A DNA stretch of 64,000 nt, from assembly GCA_963580455.1 (NCBI GenBank), contig OY756958.1, forward strand, positions 19,914,501-19,978,500, given 5' to 3'. The position numbers and the translations under genes are program-made. The DNA is from Euonymus europaeus (Eukaryota; Streptophyta; Magnoliopsida; Celastrales; Celastraceae). Below are positions 19,011-30,455 of this stretch, piece by piece. Within the stretch, counting starts at the first letter, position 1. Every line of letters starts with the position of its first letter. The notes under the pieces are model-generated. The model was not told the DNA's origin. It did no database searches and saw only the letters and a list, made by a program, of their open reading frames with translations.

Positions 19011-19700
19011 TCACGCTCTCTCTCTATGATGAAGAACGTGTAATATCATATTATATGCTGAAGCAATCAACAAACCCATGTTAGGCATTGTCATCCAGTG
19101 TTCACAGGGTGCTGGAACATCAATTTGAAAGAAGTCTAGTGAGTGTCTAATAGTACATGTTCTTTCATAACCGCCAAGTATTTCAACATATTGCCCCCAA
19201 AATGTGTCCAATTCTGCCATCAAATTATACCGGACATTAGGCCATTCATCCTCTGGAATACCAAGAGACACAACTATCAATCGAAAGCCACAATTTCCAT
19301 TTAGTCTCACATCATGTACGTCCATAATGTTTGGATGCAGTAAAGCTGGGAACTAATCAATATATGATCTTGAAGAGTAGTTTTTCTTTCCCTGGCTCGA
19401 ACTTCCTTGTGTAGAGAGAGACTGAGTATTGTAAATAGAGGAGTAGCTATGTCTTGGTGGTTCATTCAAAGGGAAAAAAATCATACTCGAACATCTTTGA
19501 GTCGGGGCGTTTGGATGAGCGACTATGTCTGTGAAGTTCCCGATGCGCAGGAAAATCACTTTGATGAACACCACGTGCAACATAATTCTTATGTGTGGTG
19601 GTGGGTACATTTTTCTTTGTGGGCGGGCGTCCTCTAGTGTTGGTCTTCACAGCCAGTTCTCGGAGAGAAGTTGTCAAATGTTTGAATATGTCCGTCAACT
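19011..19700 (-). pseudogene. MULE C-terminal region with OTU-like cysteine protease domain
   Basis: After a linker containing RGRPPTKKN (typical of this MULE group) comes an in-frame TAG in SYID*FPALLHP, then MDVHDVRLNGNCGFR, LGIPEDEWPNVRYNLMAEL and other OTU-like segments. OTU proteases have a DGNC box with the catalytic Cys; here the Asp position is Asn (NGNC), although Cys is kept. Plant MULE proteins carrying OTU-like C termini are a known arrangement. Frame changes in the linker and the stop make this a pseudogene. Confidence 0.7.
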
Positions 19701-19707
19701 TTCTTAG

Positions 19708-20470
19708 CTAATTGACTTTTACTTGTCTTGTCTGATGCTTGAACTTTTCTGTGAACGTTTGTACATCAGTGCTACAGTTGATGTCATCCTCTTCAAGTGA
19801 CTCAAATGACAATAGATCAAGCTTTCTCCAAAATTTATCAACGACATCAAGCAGTATGCTATGACCTTTGCTCACGTACATGACTTGTTCGTGAGCACGC
19901 GGTAGTTCGTAAGTCCTAGGAAGTTGACATCCGCATATGTAAGCAACCTCTCTATCTTCTTTCGACTGCTCAAACTTCATCCACATGAGATTCAACCCCT
20001 CGATTGCAACAAAACCACGTAATTCCTGAAAGTGATATATATTGAATCGGTGTGGAACAATGGTTTTACTTCTCTCAATGCTTGATTTGATAGTTACGTC
20101 TTGTGATTGGATAACTTGATGAATCCACATTATGGATCTCTGCAAGTTTGACTGTGACGAACATAAATATCTTTTTAACTTAGCATGATGACTATCAACC
20201 CCATTAGTCATGTGGTTTCCAAAATACAAATATCTGTCAGTCCAGGCAGACACAATCATCTCCTTAAACGGTGTCAGCAATACATCTTTCAAATATTGCA
20301 TCACTGTTGGGAACTTCTGGAAGACTACTTCAAGGAGTATCTTGTTGCTCATGTAGGCGTTCTCATTTTCATATTCTAGCACCATAGTTCATATGTAGTA
20401 GAATGCATTCCAGGCTCTATTGTCTTGTATTAATGGTTTGCATCTACTTAAAATACTCTGATAGATGTAC
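19708..20470 (-). pseudogene. MULE transposase, C-terminal half
   Basis: The open part (ATG 20385 to stop 19708, 225 residues) contains SAWTDRYLYFGNHMTNGVDS followed by HHAKLKRYL, a hallmark of plant MULE transposases. It ends with ICGCQLPRTYELPRAHE, which matches the SWIM-type zinc finger region, where C and H ligands are visible. Upstream of the ATG the same frame continues to about 20470 with one stop. The sequence continues the core at 23474 across the inserted repeat. Confidence 0.8.
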
Positions 20471-21139
20471 CATCCAATGTTTTAAAACTCGAAAGGCGAT
20501 TTGAGGCGGTCAAGCTTAGTTGAGGCGAGGCGGTAGCCTCAAGGCGATCGAGGCGGTCGCCTCATTCCAAACTAAAAAAAACAGGATTCTCAATATATAA
20601 AAGCATCCACAATAATCATAACATTGAATGTTCATGAAAACATTACACATAATCATCCATAACATAAAAACATAGAATGTCTTAAGAAAAACATATCCTT
20701 AACAATCAGAAATCATCAGAATACTCCAATTCATTTGTATCTAGAGGCCTAAAATATGGATCAAAAGTTCCATCTCCTCCATCATCCGTGCTGTCATCAA
20801 TCAAAGAGTCATCATCAAATCTAGTAGAAAAGTCCTCAGTTTTAGCCATATACTTCTTAATTTCATCTTGAGCTTCTATGCTAACTCTCTCACATGGGGT
20901 AGCATTTCCGTGAGTACCTACGCACATTTATAAATCTCAAGTGCATGAGAAATTAAGCAATCAACAGGCAGCAGCAAAATGCCATAGTTTCACATGTACA
21001 AAGCAATACAAAATTACCTGCCAAGTGTTCCTTCATCCTAAAAACACCACCTTTGATGATTTTTTTTCACAAAAATTGCAACGAATATACTTGTATGCTT
21101 TTCCATCAGCCACCTGAACCTTTGACTCGCCCAAAATAG

Positions 21140-22730
21140 GTAAGTGGATTAACGCTTTCCCAAGTGTAGGTTTGTCAAAGTAATAATAGGAGTGAATCCC
21201 AAATCGTCTCACAAAGACTTTTGGTTTCGGCTTGGGTCTATGGATTATTAACCTAATTACTTAATTAAATATGGTATTCACAATGTTAAGTGTGGCAAAA
21301 TTGCACTAACCATTGGTTAGATTCGGTTTTCCCTCTTGGGGTGATTGATTGAACTAAACCCTAATATGCGATATGAGAATTAAATACTAAACTACTACGG
21401 GAAATCAAAATGGAAATAAGCACAACATAATAAAATGTAAAACATAACACAAAACGTTCAAGCACAAACTAAATCGGAATGGAAATATTCAAGTAGATTA
21501 AACTAGAACTATGAATCTAAATGTGATAATAAAATGAAATAACAATAAGGAAGAGGAGTTTAGAGATCAAATCCAATGTCGAATGTTGAGGTGAATCGGC
21601 CTTCCAATCTACAAATAGAAGTTGAGGGTAATCCAACTTGGGCTCTTCTCAAGCTCTACAAGGAGGAAGAACTTCTTCTTCTAGTTGGTTGGGTCTCCAA
21701 GACTCCTAGCAATCTTCAATAGACTTATTTTCGAACCCCAAGCAAGAATCAAAGATGAAGAACAAGGTAAGAGAACAAAAACCTTAGAGAATATGTATTT
21801 TCGGCCAAAATGAGTGTTGTTCAAAGAATGGGGTCTCCAAACCCATAAAACCCTCATTCCTCTCTTAAAAAACCATCCTAACCTATTACAAATAAGTCCC
21901 ATTGGTCAAATAAAGTAATTAGACAAGTTTGCCCTTCAAGAATTGAGTAAAAATCATAAAACCCGAAATTATTGGAACTGTTCAAGGCATCATCTTGTTT
22001 TAATTCCACAGACTTCAATTCTTAATGGATTTATGCGTATGAGCACTCGTTGGAAAGAACTGGATGTCTACTTCAACTTTTTAGAAGAAAGTTTCTTCAA
22101 ATTCGATCATTTACACCTTCCAAAGTTGACCCGAAAATTATTGCGCAGTGCCGTCCGGACAGATATGCTTGAAAACAGCACTGTCCGGCTTTCTTCTTCA
22201 ACCGTCCGGACGGTGAACAGTACCGTCCGGACGGATATGCTTGAAAATCAATCTGTCCAGCTTTCTTCTTGAACCGTCCGGACGGTTTCTGATAAGTGTC
22301 CGGACGGTTGACAGCAAAATGCAATTTTTTAGCTCATTTGTGTCTTTTCTTCCATATTCAACCCCGATCAATCCGGAGCCTACAAAACCCATTCAAACAA
22401 GTCATAAATGACTAAAACATACTTAAACAAGTGTCAAAACCATTTTTAGGTTGATAGAACAAAGTTCGGCATATTAAAACTCAAATGCTTAAGAGATAGC
22501 ATTTCCACAACTTCTAACCATTATGCCCAAAACTTGGATTTCCTATCTCTAAGCTACCAAACCAACTTGAACCACTAGAAAACACTTAAAATGACTATGT
22601 CAAAGTGTTGAATTAAGCATTGGCTCATTAACATGGATTTCGGCAACTCAAACCTAAAATGTGGTTTTTAAGCATTGAAACTCAACCTTTTGCTTTCAAA
22701 ACTCCACAAAAATATGCAAAATGCCATCCC
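21140..22730. repeat. Repeat DNA inserted within the hAT remnant
   Basis: About 1.6 kb with no coding similarity separates two parts of the BED-finger gene. It includes a palindromic tandem repeat (22151-22310). It may be an LTR or another element, or a greatly expanded intron; exact ends and target duplication could not be fixed. Confidence 0.45.
22151..22310. repeat. Tandem repeat built on the palindrome ACCGTCCGGACGGT
   Basis: Two units of about 73 bp each carry the perfect 14-bp palindrome (22201-22214 and 22273-22286), with further partial copies at 22151, 22222 and 22297. Each unit also shares GATATGCTTGAAAA and TTTCTTCTT. Confidence 0.85.
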
Positions 22731-23017
22731 AATCAACCTCCACCCCATACTTCCAAGCAGGATCCTTACGACTCATCTACAATAACACAGTTCATATAGA
22801 AATAAGCTTAATTGAATTATTGAAATAAGCTTACAGGCTTACTGGCTTATAGGCAGCTTGCTTAAGTTATTGAAATAAGCTTAATTGATATAGAAACAAG
22901 CTTAATAAGTTAATTGAATTATTGAATTATTAGGCTGGATGAATCGGCATACCTTATTAGTTATTACCTTTCAAGTTTCAACAAGACAACAACAGCTGTT
23001 GAGGTCTCTGGCGGGTC

Positions 23018-23172
23018 GCGAGCCACTGTGGAGGTCACTGACGAGGTTGCGATCTGCTGGGAGGTGTCTGGCGAGGGTCGCGATCTGCTGGGATGTCTCT
23101 GGCGAGGGTCGCGAGCTGCTAGGATGTCTCTGGCGAGGGACGCGAGCTGCTGGGATGTGTCTGGCGAGGGAC
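23018..23172. repeat. 31-bp tandem array, five copies
   Basis: Units start at 23018, 23049, 23080, 23111 and 23142, each beginning GCGA and sharing CTGGCGAGGG. The first is the most diverged. Reading frames through it are repeat artefacts. Confidence 0.9.
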
Positions 23173-23473
23173 TGCGCAAGCGAAAGTTTAGGTTAACGAA
23201 ACTTTTCGACTTTTCGTTAGTTTTTTTTTGTTTTTTCACCTTTTTTATTCTCTCTCCGCCTCACCTACGCCTCATACCGCCTCGCGCGGAGGCGCGCCTC
23301 AAGGCGGCCGAGTCGTTGACCAAGGCGAGTTTGACCAAACTCTGATCTGAGGCAGTTTGTGCGACTCGATGAAGGGGTCGAGGCGGCTGAGGCGCGCCTT
23401 GAGGCGGCGCCTCAGTTCGATTTTTAAAACAATGGTGCCATCTACGTAGTAGTTTAGATGCATTAGGAAATAC

Positions 23474-23760
23474 CTAAGCGCACGCCTTCATCAACCCCAA
23501 CTCTCTGTCTGTAAAGATCACTGGTGGGCCACAACATTCATGCGTTGCAGATTGCAAGCATTCTAAAGCCCAAGTATAATTGGCATCTTTTTCCGAATTC
23601 AAATATACAAAAGCTGTGCAAAATGTCTGACTGGTTGAAGTGACACCGACTATTTCAAGGAGAGACAAATCATACCGGTTGGTCTGATAAGTTAAACCCA
23701 ATCAATCAACAACTGGCGTGATGTGAACACCTAAGAATGTACTAGTTTTTATTAGAAAAT
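23474..23760 (-). pseudogene. MULE transposase, catalytic core fragment
   Basis: The segment reads LTYQTNRYDLSLLEIVGVTS, then FVYLNSEKDANYTWALECL and VIFTDRELGLMKA. These match the plant MULE/FAR1 core, in which the family has DCTYKTNRY, LLEIVGVTST and a TDRELALM block carrying a catalytic Asp. A stop codon precedes the first motif at the expected Asp of the DCTYKT block. The fragment ends near the repeat junction at about 23437. Confidence 0.8.
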
Positions 23761-23821
23761 TACAAATATCCATTCCGACTAACAAAATAACTCATATTTT
23801 AAATGACTAAAACGTTATACC

Positions 23822-23920
23822 ATATGAGTTTCAAATTCACATCTACCGTCAACTTCAATGTTCTCTGCCATCTCGTCCGCATGTTCACACTCTTGCTTCA
23901 TTTCATATGGGATAAAATTA
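23822..23920 (-). pseudogene. MULE gene, putative second exon
   Basis: An acidic segment follows a TTGGCAG acceptor and reads through to EFETHM before a GTATAA donor. It resembles the variable N-terminal region of plant MULE transposases only in position and composition. Internal exons expected before the catalytic core are missing. Confidence 0.35.
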
Positions 23921-24581
23921 CCCTGCCAACAATACAATTTAACTTTAATTTTTGCAGTCACCTCTAAACAATAAATTTTTTAAAAACACTAAATACAATA
24001 CACAATACCATATAGTCATAAATCCATATAAATATCGTCCGAACAATATGGGTAGTGATGAAGAGTTATGAAGACATAATACTGGATTTTCAAGACAAAA
24101 CAGGTAAAAATCTTAAAGGTAGTATTGCCTCAATTGTCTTAAAGTATCCAAAAGAGGGGTTAGAGATTCTCATATTGACAATGAAACGTTAAATAGCATA
24201 TTATGCCCGTATATATGGATCGCTTTAAGCTAATCAATAAACAAAATTTTTTACTTAGTCAATGTCGTTGTCATCATGATATGAAAATTAAATAAATTAA
24301 CTCTTCATCACTTAAATAGGTGTATGATTGCTTTAAGTTAATCACAAGCTTATTTACTCGAGCTCATCCAAAATTTAATTTTACAAATTCATTCAACGTG
24401 TAGTTGTTAAGAATTAAACTAAAGGGTGTTAATTAATAGGAACTTGAATATAATATCACAAGAAACCTTAATACATTGTACAAAACAAAAGGCAAACATC
24501 CGGTTTATATAGCATATAAGCAATAATATATATATACACACACACACACTTAGACATACTAAATCGATGTTCTACTTACAT

Positions 24582-24634
24582 GTTCACTTGAACTGTTTGG
24601 TGAGTGATAGTCAAAAAATTCGTCTACATGGTCC
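24582..24634 (-). pseudogene. MULE gene, putative first exon
   Basis: The ATG at 24634 opens MDHVDEFFDYHSPNSSSEH and runs into a GTAAGT donor at 24581. It joins in frame to an acidic exon at about 23822-23920 (starting GNFIPYEMKQECEHADEM) that ends at a GT donor. The assignment to the MULE is by position and strand only. Confidence 0.4.
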
Positions 24635-24639
24635 ATATT

Positions 24640-26054
24640 CGCAAAAAATTTGATGATCTCGGGATTGGATCTGTACAATCGGAGGGAGAAGGGTGGGATC
24701 GATCCAAGAAATCTTACATAAACTCAAACTGCTCTCTTTTAATTATATAAAGGACGTGGGGAGCCTCACCTGCCCTCCATTGGGGTTCACGGGTGAGTTT
24801 GTACAGAGTAATTGAATTGACAATAATTGACACATGATAGAATATTCAATTAATAATGAGTGCATGTGCTACTATTTTTTAGTTGTGCCCATGCCATCTC
24901 ATTGCACAGAACCACTTACACAGAATGACAAGGGCTTGTAGCTAGTGTAAAAAACGTTTTCAATTTTTAAAAGAAATTACAAATTTTATTTGATTTGAAA
25001 GTGTAGCTTTGGGTTTAAAGTATTTGGGTTTCTATAGTGCAACCCTTTAGTAGGCCTCATTGTTTCCTATTTCTCCATGAAGCACGTGTAACTCTCTATC
25101 TCCTAGATTTATAAAAAAAAACTTCCCACTCAATTTTATACTTTCTTTTGATGTGGGACTCCTCTTTCTTTCAAACTCTTGTCACATATCTTGCAACGAG
25201 TGTTGGAATCAAGTCACTCGAGGAAGCATTGTTTGGAGGATCTTAGATGTGCTAGTTTGAATACCATAATTTCAAATTATTTACCTAAATGAATTCGTTC
25301 GATTAATCATGCCTTTGAAAATTTTACCTTTGAAGACTGATTAGGACGAAAGCTTGATCAATGATCTCTAAACCTCGAATCTACTAGATATGGCCGAATT
25401 AGAGATACTCAAACAACTTGAAAAGTCTTCCAAAACATTCTCTAAAGCCCGATCTTGATTCCTAGAGTATGGCCTCAAGAAGAACAAACTGGAAGCACTA
25501 AAATAACTCGAGAATGGAAGGAAGAAAAAACTTTTCTCCAAAAGATCAGGGGTGGCCGACCAATCTCCCTCATATATATATATGAGGGGGCTGGGCCCCC
25601 CTTTATTGTTTCCTAAAGACAATGAGTTTTAGGAAACCCTAAGGTTACTTGAAGATTTTGGTCTCCTAACCCAAATATGATACTTTCCTTTAAATCATAT
25701 CCATATAGAGCACCCACAAACGGTGCATGGTTGTTAGCAAAGCAAAAACATATTTTGAGTCCCACTTCTATTACACAAATTATTCTCTCAATATAATCAA
25801 ATTAGCATAACACATCTTTCAATACAGTCAGATCAGCAAAACATATTTTCTAATGTAACTACATCAACAAAATACACCTCCCAATACAAAATCATTATCC
25901 AAGCATCTACTATTTCATTCATCCATCCCATTTCTAACAAAACTACATCAAAATCAAAACTGGGTCTCATATCTTTTACAAAAAATAAAGTCACATTTGA
26001 GTCATTTAAATTATGATTATCCATTTATCTCCCCATGTTAAATACTGAATACTC

Positions 26055-26056
<2 letters not shown>
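24640..26056. other. Intergenic repeats, no gene recognised
   Basis: AT-rich DNA. A stretch at about 25190-25620 (from TGTTGGAATCAAG to a GGGGGGCTGGGCCCCCC palindrome) looks like part of a retroelement LTR but has no partner copy. The frames in it have no motifs. Confidence 0.35.

Positions 26057-26085
<29 letters not shown>
26057..26085. repeat. (TA)n microsatellite
   Basis: An uninterrupted run of TA dinucleotides of about 29 bp. Confidence 0.95.
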
Positions 26086-26087
<2 letters not shown>

Positions 26088-26245
26088 TCTGACAAATGTA
26101 TTTAATTAACTTCTTAGTTCTTGAGTACTTTCACTTGAATTTATTTGAATGAATTGAATAAAATCGGCTGCTCGGGCTTGAAATCTCAAATCTCATAAGC
26201 TTCTCAAGCGGTTATTCACAATCAGATAAAGGACGTGAATTCTTT

Positions 26246-26830
26246 CAATAATTAATTTTCATCATGCATCAATATGGTGATCCAACTCTACAAATATATT
26301 GGCTTGTAATTAGACCTCACGCCTAGTAGAATCAAAGTCTCATACATCGAGTGCATATGTATGTTAACTATTTTAAGATTAAGAGTATAGATAAATTCAT
26401 AAACTATATGTGAATGTACGATTTATTATTTATTCAGTCAGTCTAACTCAATCAATCCATATGCAGCCCTGTCAATACACACTATAAGTGTACTAACATG
26501 ACAAGGTGAAGCTTTACTTCCCGCCACCAAGACATGTCAACTATAATGTCATGCTATGGCTCAGTCAATGGTTTGTCCAACACCATCTAAGCCATGACCT
26601 AGTGCTTATATTCTATAAGAACTTATTGTAAGATCTTCCATTTACAAGTCTAAGGCTCTATTCATCAAACCATATACTATATAGAATAAATGACAATCAT
26701 ATTGTAGTTATTCTATATTGAAATGAATACTAAACTTTTATTAAAGATTAATAAACTTGGAATCATTTACAGACATGTATTTTAGTACAATAATTTCTTC
26801 AATCTTCCACTTTTACTTAAATCCATGATC
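26246..26830 (-). repeat. LTR-like copy A of the copia remnant
   Basis: Lies downstream (minus-strand sense) of the RNase H scrap, so it is the 3' LTR. A purine-rich AAAAGTGGAAGATTGAAG at the junction resembles a polypurine tract. Confidence 0.6.
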
Positions 26831-26839
26831 CTATCCAAG

Positions 26840-26985
26840 CCTTATCCCTTCCAAGTGTCTCCAATATCTTTGTTGGTAGGCATTTTGTGAATGGGTCTGC
26901 CAAGTTGTTTGCTTATGCAATTTTGACCATGATGGCATCACTTTTTTGCATGATCTCTTGAATGAGGTGATACTTACGCTCAATA
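26840..26985 (-). pseudogene. Copia RNase H C-terminal scrap
   Basis: Minus-strand reading HIERKYHLIQEIMQKSDAIM, a stop, then NNLADPFTKCLPTK matches the end of plant Ty1-copia polyproteins, which carry HIERKYH and a NLADPFTKPLP block. About 40 residues remain, with one stop. Confidence 0.75.
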
Positions 26986-26987
26986 TG

Positions 26988-27534
26988 ATTTCAATAATTA
27001 ATTTTCATCATGCATCAGTCCGATGACCCAACTCCGCAAATATATTGACCTACAATTAGACCTCACCCCTGGTAGAATCAAAGTCTCATACATCGACTGC
27101 ATATGTACATTAACTATCGTAAAATTAAGAGTATAGATAGATTCATAAACTATATATGAATGTATGATTGACTATTCAGGCAGTCTAAGTCAATCGATTC
27201 ATACGTGGTCCTGTCAATATACACTAAAGTGTACTAACACGACAAGGCGAAGCTTTATTACTTCCTTCCACTAAGACAAACCGACTACAATGTCATCTTA
27301 TGGCTCAGTCGATGGTTTGTTCAATTTCATATACGTCACCTAATATTTATATTCTATAAGAACTTATTGTAAGATTTTTTTGTTCGTAGGTGTAGGACTC
27401 TACTCACCAAACCATATACTATATAGAATAAAAGACAAACGTATTACAATCATTCCCTATTGAAACAAATACTAAATTTCTATAATAATAAACTTGAAAT
27501 CATTTTAAAAAAATGACTTTTAGTACAATAATTC
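26988..27534 (-). repeat. LTR-like copy B of the copia remnant
   Basis: Direct repeat of copy A. It abuts the RNase H scrap directly at TTTCAATAATTAATTTTCAT, so leader, primer site, gag and most of pol were lost. Confidence 0.6.
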
Positions 27535-27539
27535 ATTTA

Positions 27540-29097
27540 GCGGGTCCATGTATCTTTTCTTCTTTCAAACTCTTGCGGGTTGACATTGTCAAAAGTTTCT
27601 ACTAATTTGACAATTCTACTATTTTTTTCTTTCAAATAATAACTTTAATGCACATATTGGTCGTACTTTGTTGGGAATCTTTATTTGTTAACAAAAAATT
27701 TGTCTCAAATATCCCCTCCCCTTAACAAAAGTGTCCCAAATATTTTTGCATCTGTGCCAATGTTCCTCAATATGTTCCCATATATATATAACCCAATATA
27801 TCACATCAAATATATCTACTGCTCTTTCTCTGACTGAGCGTGAGTAAGGAAGACCAAACTGAGAGAGGGTAGAGAAGGGCCGTCACCATCAAGATCATCC
27901 ACGATCTCCAAAAGCATCAACGACCACATCATTTGGGTTCAATCGTCACTATAAACTAGTCCCATAATGAACAACAATAACTTGTCGTTTTGTGGTCAAA
28001 ATCTAAGAGGCAACACCACTGTTTCGAGAAGCTCGTGAACGTTACCAATGTTAACCCCGATGTCCAGCGACATTAGTTATTTTAAATCTCTCATTTGGCG
28101 CACCCGAGTCTTGAAAGCCTCGAGACGAACTATAGAAAAGGGGCCCTCATAAAAAAATAATTTAATAATACTTAAATGAGTTAATTTTTATTTTTAAGTT
28201 GTGATGAAGTGAGTACTATTTGGCTTTTTTTTCTTCTTCCTCTAAATATAACTTAAAAATGTGTTTGAAACTACTAAAATAATACTATTTTTTAAAAAAT
28301 ATAGGGCCAGGTGCTTTGGGGGCCTAGGCGGCAAGCCACTAATTTAAGAGAGAAATAAGAACAAAATATATATCGTTGGATTCATAATTTCGATCAAAAC
28401 ACATACATGATTTTTTAAAAAATAAATATTTGTAGTAGCTTTAAAATCCACTACAACGGGGTCCATTATAAAAAATCTACAAGCACCCGGGTTTTCAAAT
28501 TTAACAGCCTGGGATATTCATAGGCATTTGGAGATCCTTTAGATGACCCAAAGAGGATATTCACACAATTAGTAAAAGAAAAAATATTTGAAGGTTAGAT
28601 TCGTCATTAAAAATAAATCACTTGTCATTTGGTGAAAAAAATTATGTGCACTCGGACATGATAGTTTGAATTTAGACTCATATTGAGTGTGTAAAAGTCA
28701 AACTTATACAGCGTACGTGGTTCTCGATTATAAAAATATGACTTGGCAATTTTGTTATGATTTGATTTAATTATTTATTTTGAAGGTTATATATAGTGAG
28801 AAATTAAGGCATTATGTGCTATGTATTATGAACATAGACTTCAAAACATATTGTGAAGTGTGAACTCACAAAAATATTCAAATTCTTAATTTTGGTGATA
28901 TTTATAACTAATTTTGAACTTGCAAAAATGGAGCCAAAATATATGAAGACAAGAGGAAAAGAAAATATGGAAGAATTGGACCGGATTCATGGACATATAC
29001 ATTTTGTAATATTTGTAATATTTTATCTTTTTTTAATCTTATGATGGTCCCCCTTATAAATTGGCTGAAATGAATTTTGACAATAATGGGTACTCTC
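27540..29097. other. Intergenic DNA, no gene recognised
   Basis: Short non-conserved frames only. A moderately GC-rich patch at about 27830-28130 has no recognisable domain. Confidence 0.35.

Positions 29098-29157
<60 letters not shown>
29098..29157. repeat. (AAT)20 microsatellite
   Basis: Twenty uninterrupted AAT units, followed by a shorter ATA run near 29189-29205. Confidence 0.97.
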
Positions 29158-29223
29158 CAATAAAAGCATTTTCAATTTTGGATGATAATGATAATAATAA
29201 TAATAAGCATAATCAATAAAAGC

Positions 29224-29312
29224 GTACGTGTTTGTCTTTTCCCTTTTTTTTTTCCCTTGGCAATAATGAGTACGTGTTTGTCTTTTCCCCCTTTTTTCCC
29301 TGGCAATAATGA
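29224..29312. repeat. 46-bp tandem duplication
   Basis: GTACGTGTTTGTCTTTTCCC followed by a T run and GGCAATAATGA occurs twice, starting at 29224 and 29270. Confidence 0.8.
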
Positions 29313-29527
29313 ATCTGTTTAAGAATAATAAGATTATTCAACTCCCATTGCGTGGCCAAAATAGTCTTTGTCTTGCACTACTTCATAGTTTGGAGGGATT
29401 GACAAAGAGAGAATAATTGTCTCACACTGGATCAAAGATCCATGTAAATTTTGTTCAAAAAAGGTCTTTAAGAGTTTGAGGTTTGGCTCCCTATTATATG
29501 TTTTTGCACTTTTGACGAAGTCATTTG

Positions 29528-29745
29528 TGTTGGGAATTATGCAACTATATAGATAATAATTCAGTTAATTCAGAGATAGAAGAAAATAGAAGATCAAAAC
29601 CCTTAACTTTTCATTTCATATAAAACACACACACACATATATATATAGGAAAATTTGTATACGTAGTCATCCACTATTCATTACATAGTGATGTATACTA
29701 ACAATGGTATATACATCTACCTACAACTAACAATGATGTATAACA
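29528..29745 (-). repeat. 3' LTR of the copia element
   Basis: 218 bp, from TGTTGGGAATTA to GATGTATAACA on the plus strand. The next bases CTCCCCCTTGG are the complement of the polypurine tract. Confidence 0.93.
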
Positions 29746-30047
29746 CTCCCCCTTGGATGATTACGTATACGAAGAATATGTCTCATTAAAATCTTACTAA
29801 GGAAAAACCCAATGGGATAAAAACTTAGTGAAGGAAAAAAGAGTACATTATTCCTGCATATCAACTTACTAAGAGCAGTACGGAAAATTGCCTCGTTAAA
29901 ACCTTGTCAAGGAAAACCCAGTGGGAAAAACCATTGGACGAAGGGAGATATGTGTTTAGTCCTGTCACCTTTTATGTATCCTCCGTGGAGTTGAACTATA
30001 CACGCAACATTGTCTTCATATAATATAGTGGGGATACTTTTACCATA

Positions 30048-30452
30048 TTATAATCCACACTTATCTTGAATATGAGAAATCATTCCTCTCAGCCATACAC
30101 ATTCTCGACTAGCTTCGTAAATTGCCACTATCTCAGAATGGTTAGAGGAAGTTGCTATAAGTGTTTGCTTTACTGATTTCCAAGAGATAGCAGTATTTCC
30201 AAAAAGAAATACGTAGACAGTTTGAGACTTTGCATTGTGAGGATCAGATAAATAACCAGCATCTGCATATCCAATCAACTGAGATTTTGATTCATATGAA
30301 TAGAATAGTCTCAAGTCAGTTGTACCTCGCAGATATCGCATAATATGCTTAATTTCATTCCAGTGTCGTCGAGTAGGAGCAGAACTATACCTTGCCAATA
30401 GATTTACAGCAAATGCAATATCTGGCCTAGTACAATTGGCTAAATACATCAA
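30048..30452 (-). pseudogene. Copia RNase H
   Basis: In frame after the TGA: MYLANCTRPDIAFAVNLLAR, then IGYADAGYLSDP and SNHSEIVAIYEASRECVWLR. These are the RNase H motifs of plant copia, with the catalytic Asp and Glu positions visible. It ends in DKCGL at 30048, where family members continue with PTILYEDN-like sequence. Confidence 0.9.
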
Positions 30453-30455
30453 AAA

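Larger units (their letters stand above)
20706..22776 (-). pseudogene. hAT transposase N-terminal remnant (BED zinc finger exons)
   Basis: The ATG at 22776 starts MSRKDPAWKYGVEV, a common N terminus of plant hAT proteins. After about 1.6 kb of unrelated repeat the frame resumes at about 21140 with KVQVADGKAYKYIRCNFC, then a shifted frame gives GGVFRMKEHLAG. A GTAATT donor and a GTAG acceptor join this to GTHGNATPCERVS at about 20920 and an acidic tail ending at 20706. CNFC with HLAG and a later C are BED-finger ligands. The rest of the transposase is absent. Confidence 0.65.
20474..23435 (-). mobile_element. Second hAT remnant inserted in the MULE
   Basis: The ends CCAATGTTTTAAAACTCG and (right, reversed) CCATTGTTTTAAAAATCG are near-identical inverted repeats, followed on both sides by GAGGCG/CGCCTC-rich subterminal sequence. 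Nearby flanks TACCATCCA and TGCCATCTA match at 7 of 9 positions and may be a decayed target duplication. It carries a minus-strand BED-finger gene remnant but no catalytic core. Insertion separates the two halves of the MULE transposase gene. Confidence 0.7.
19011..24634 (-). mobile_element. Decayed Mutator-like element (MULE) with nested insertion
   Basis: Read on the minus strand, pieces of one transposase gene occur in order: short N-terminal exons (24582-24634 and about 23822-23920), the catalytic core (23474-23760), the C-terminal half (19708-20470), and an OTU-type domain (19011-19360). A separate repeat at about 20474-23435 splits the core from the C-terminal half. Stops and frame changes show it is dead. 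Terminal inverted repeats were not found, so the outer limits are those of the coding remnants. Confidence 0.75.
26246..27534 (-). mobile_element. Copia remnant: two LTR-like copies around a scrap of RNase H
   Basis: Two diverged direct repeats of about 550-580 bp (26246-26830 and 26988-27534) share many blocks, for example TCAAAGTCTCATACATCG and ACCATATACTATATAGAATA. Between them only about 140 bp remain, coding on the minus strand for the last part of a copia RNase H. This is what is left after almost the whole interior was deleted. Confidence 0.7.

Noticed and set aside
22820..22930. Recurring TAAGCTTAATTGA strings
   Set aside because: Short AT-rich repeats without regular spacing; insufficient for a separate feature.
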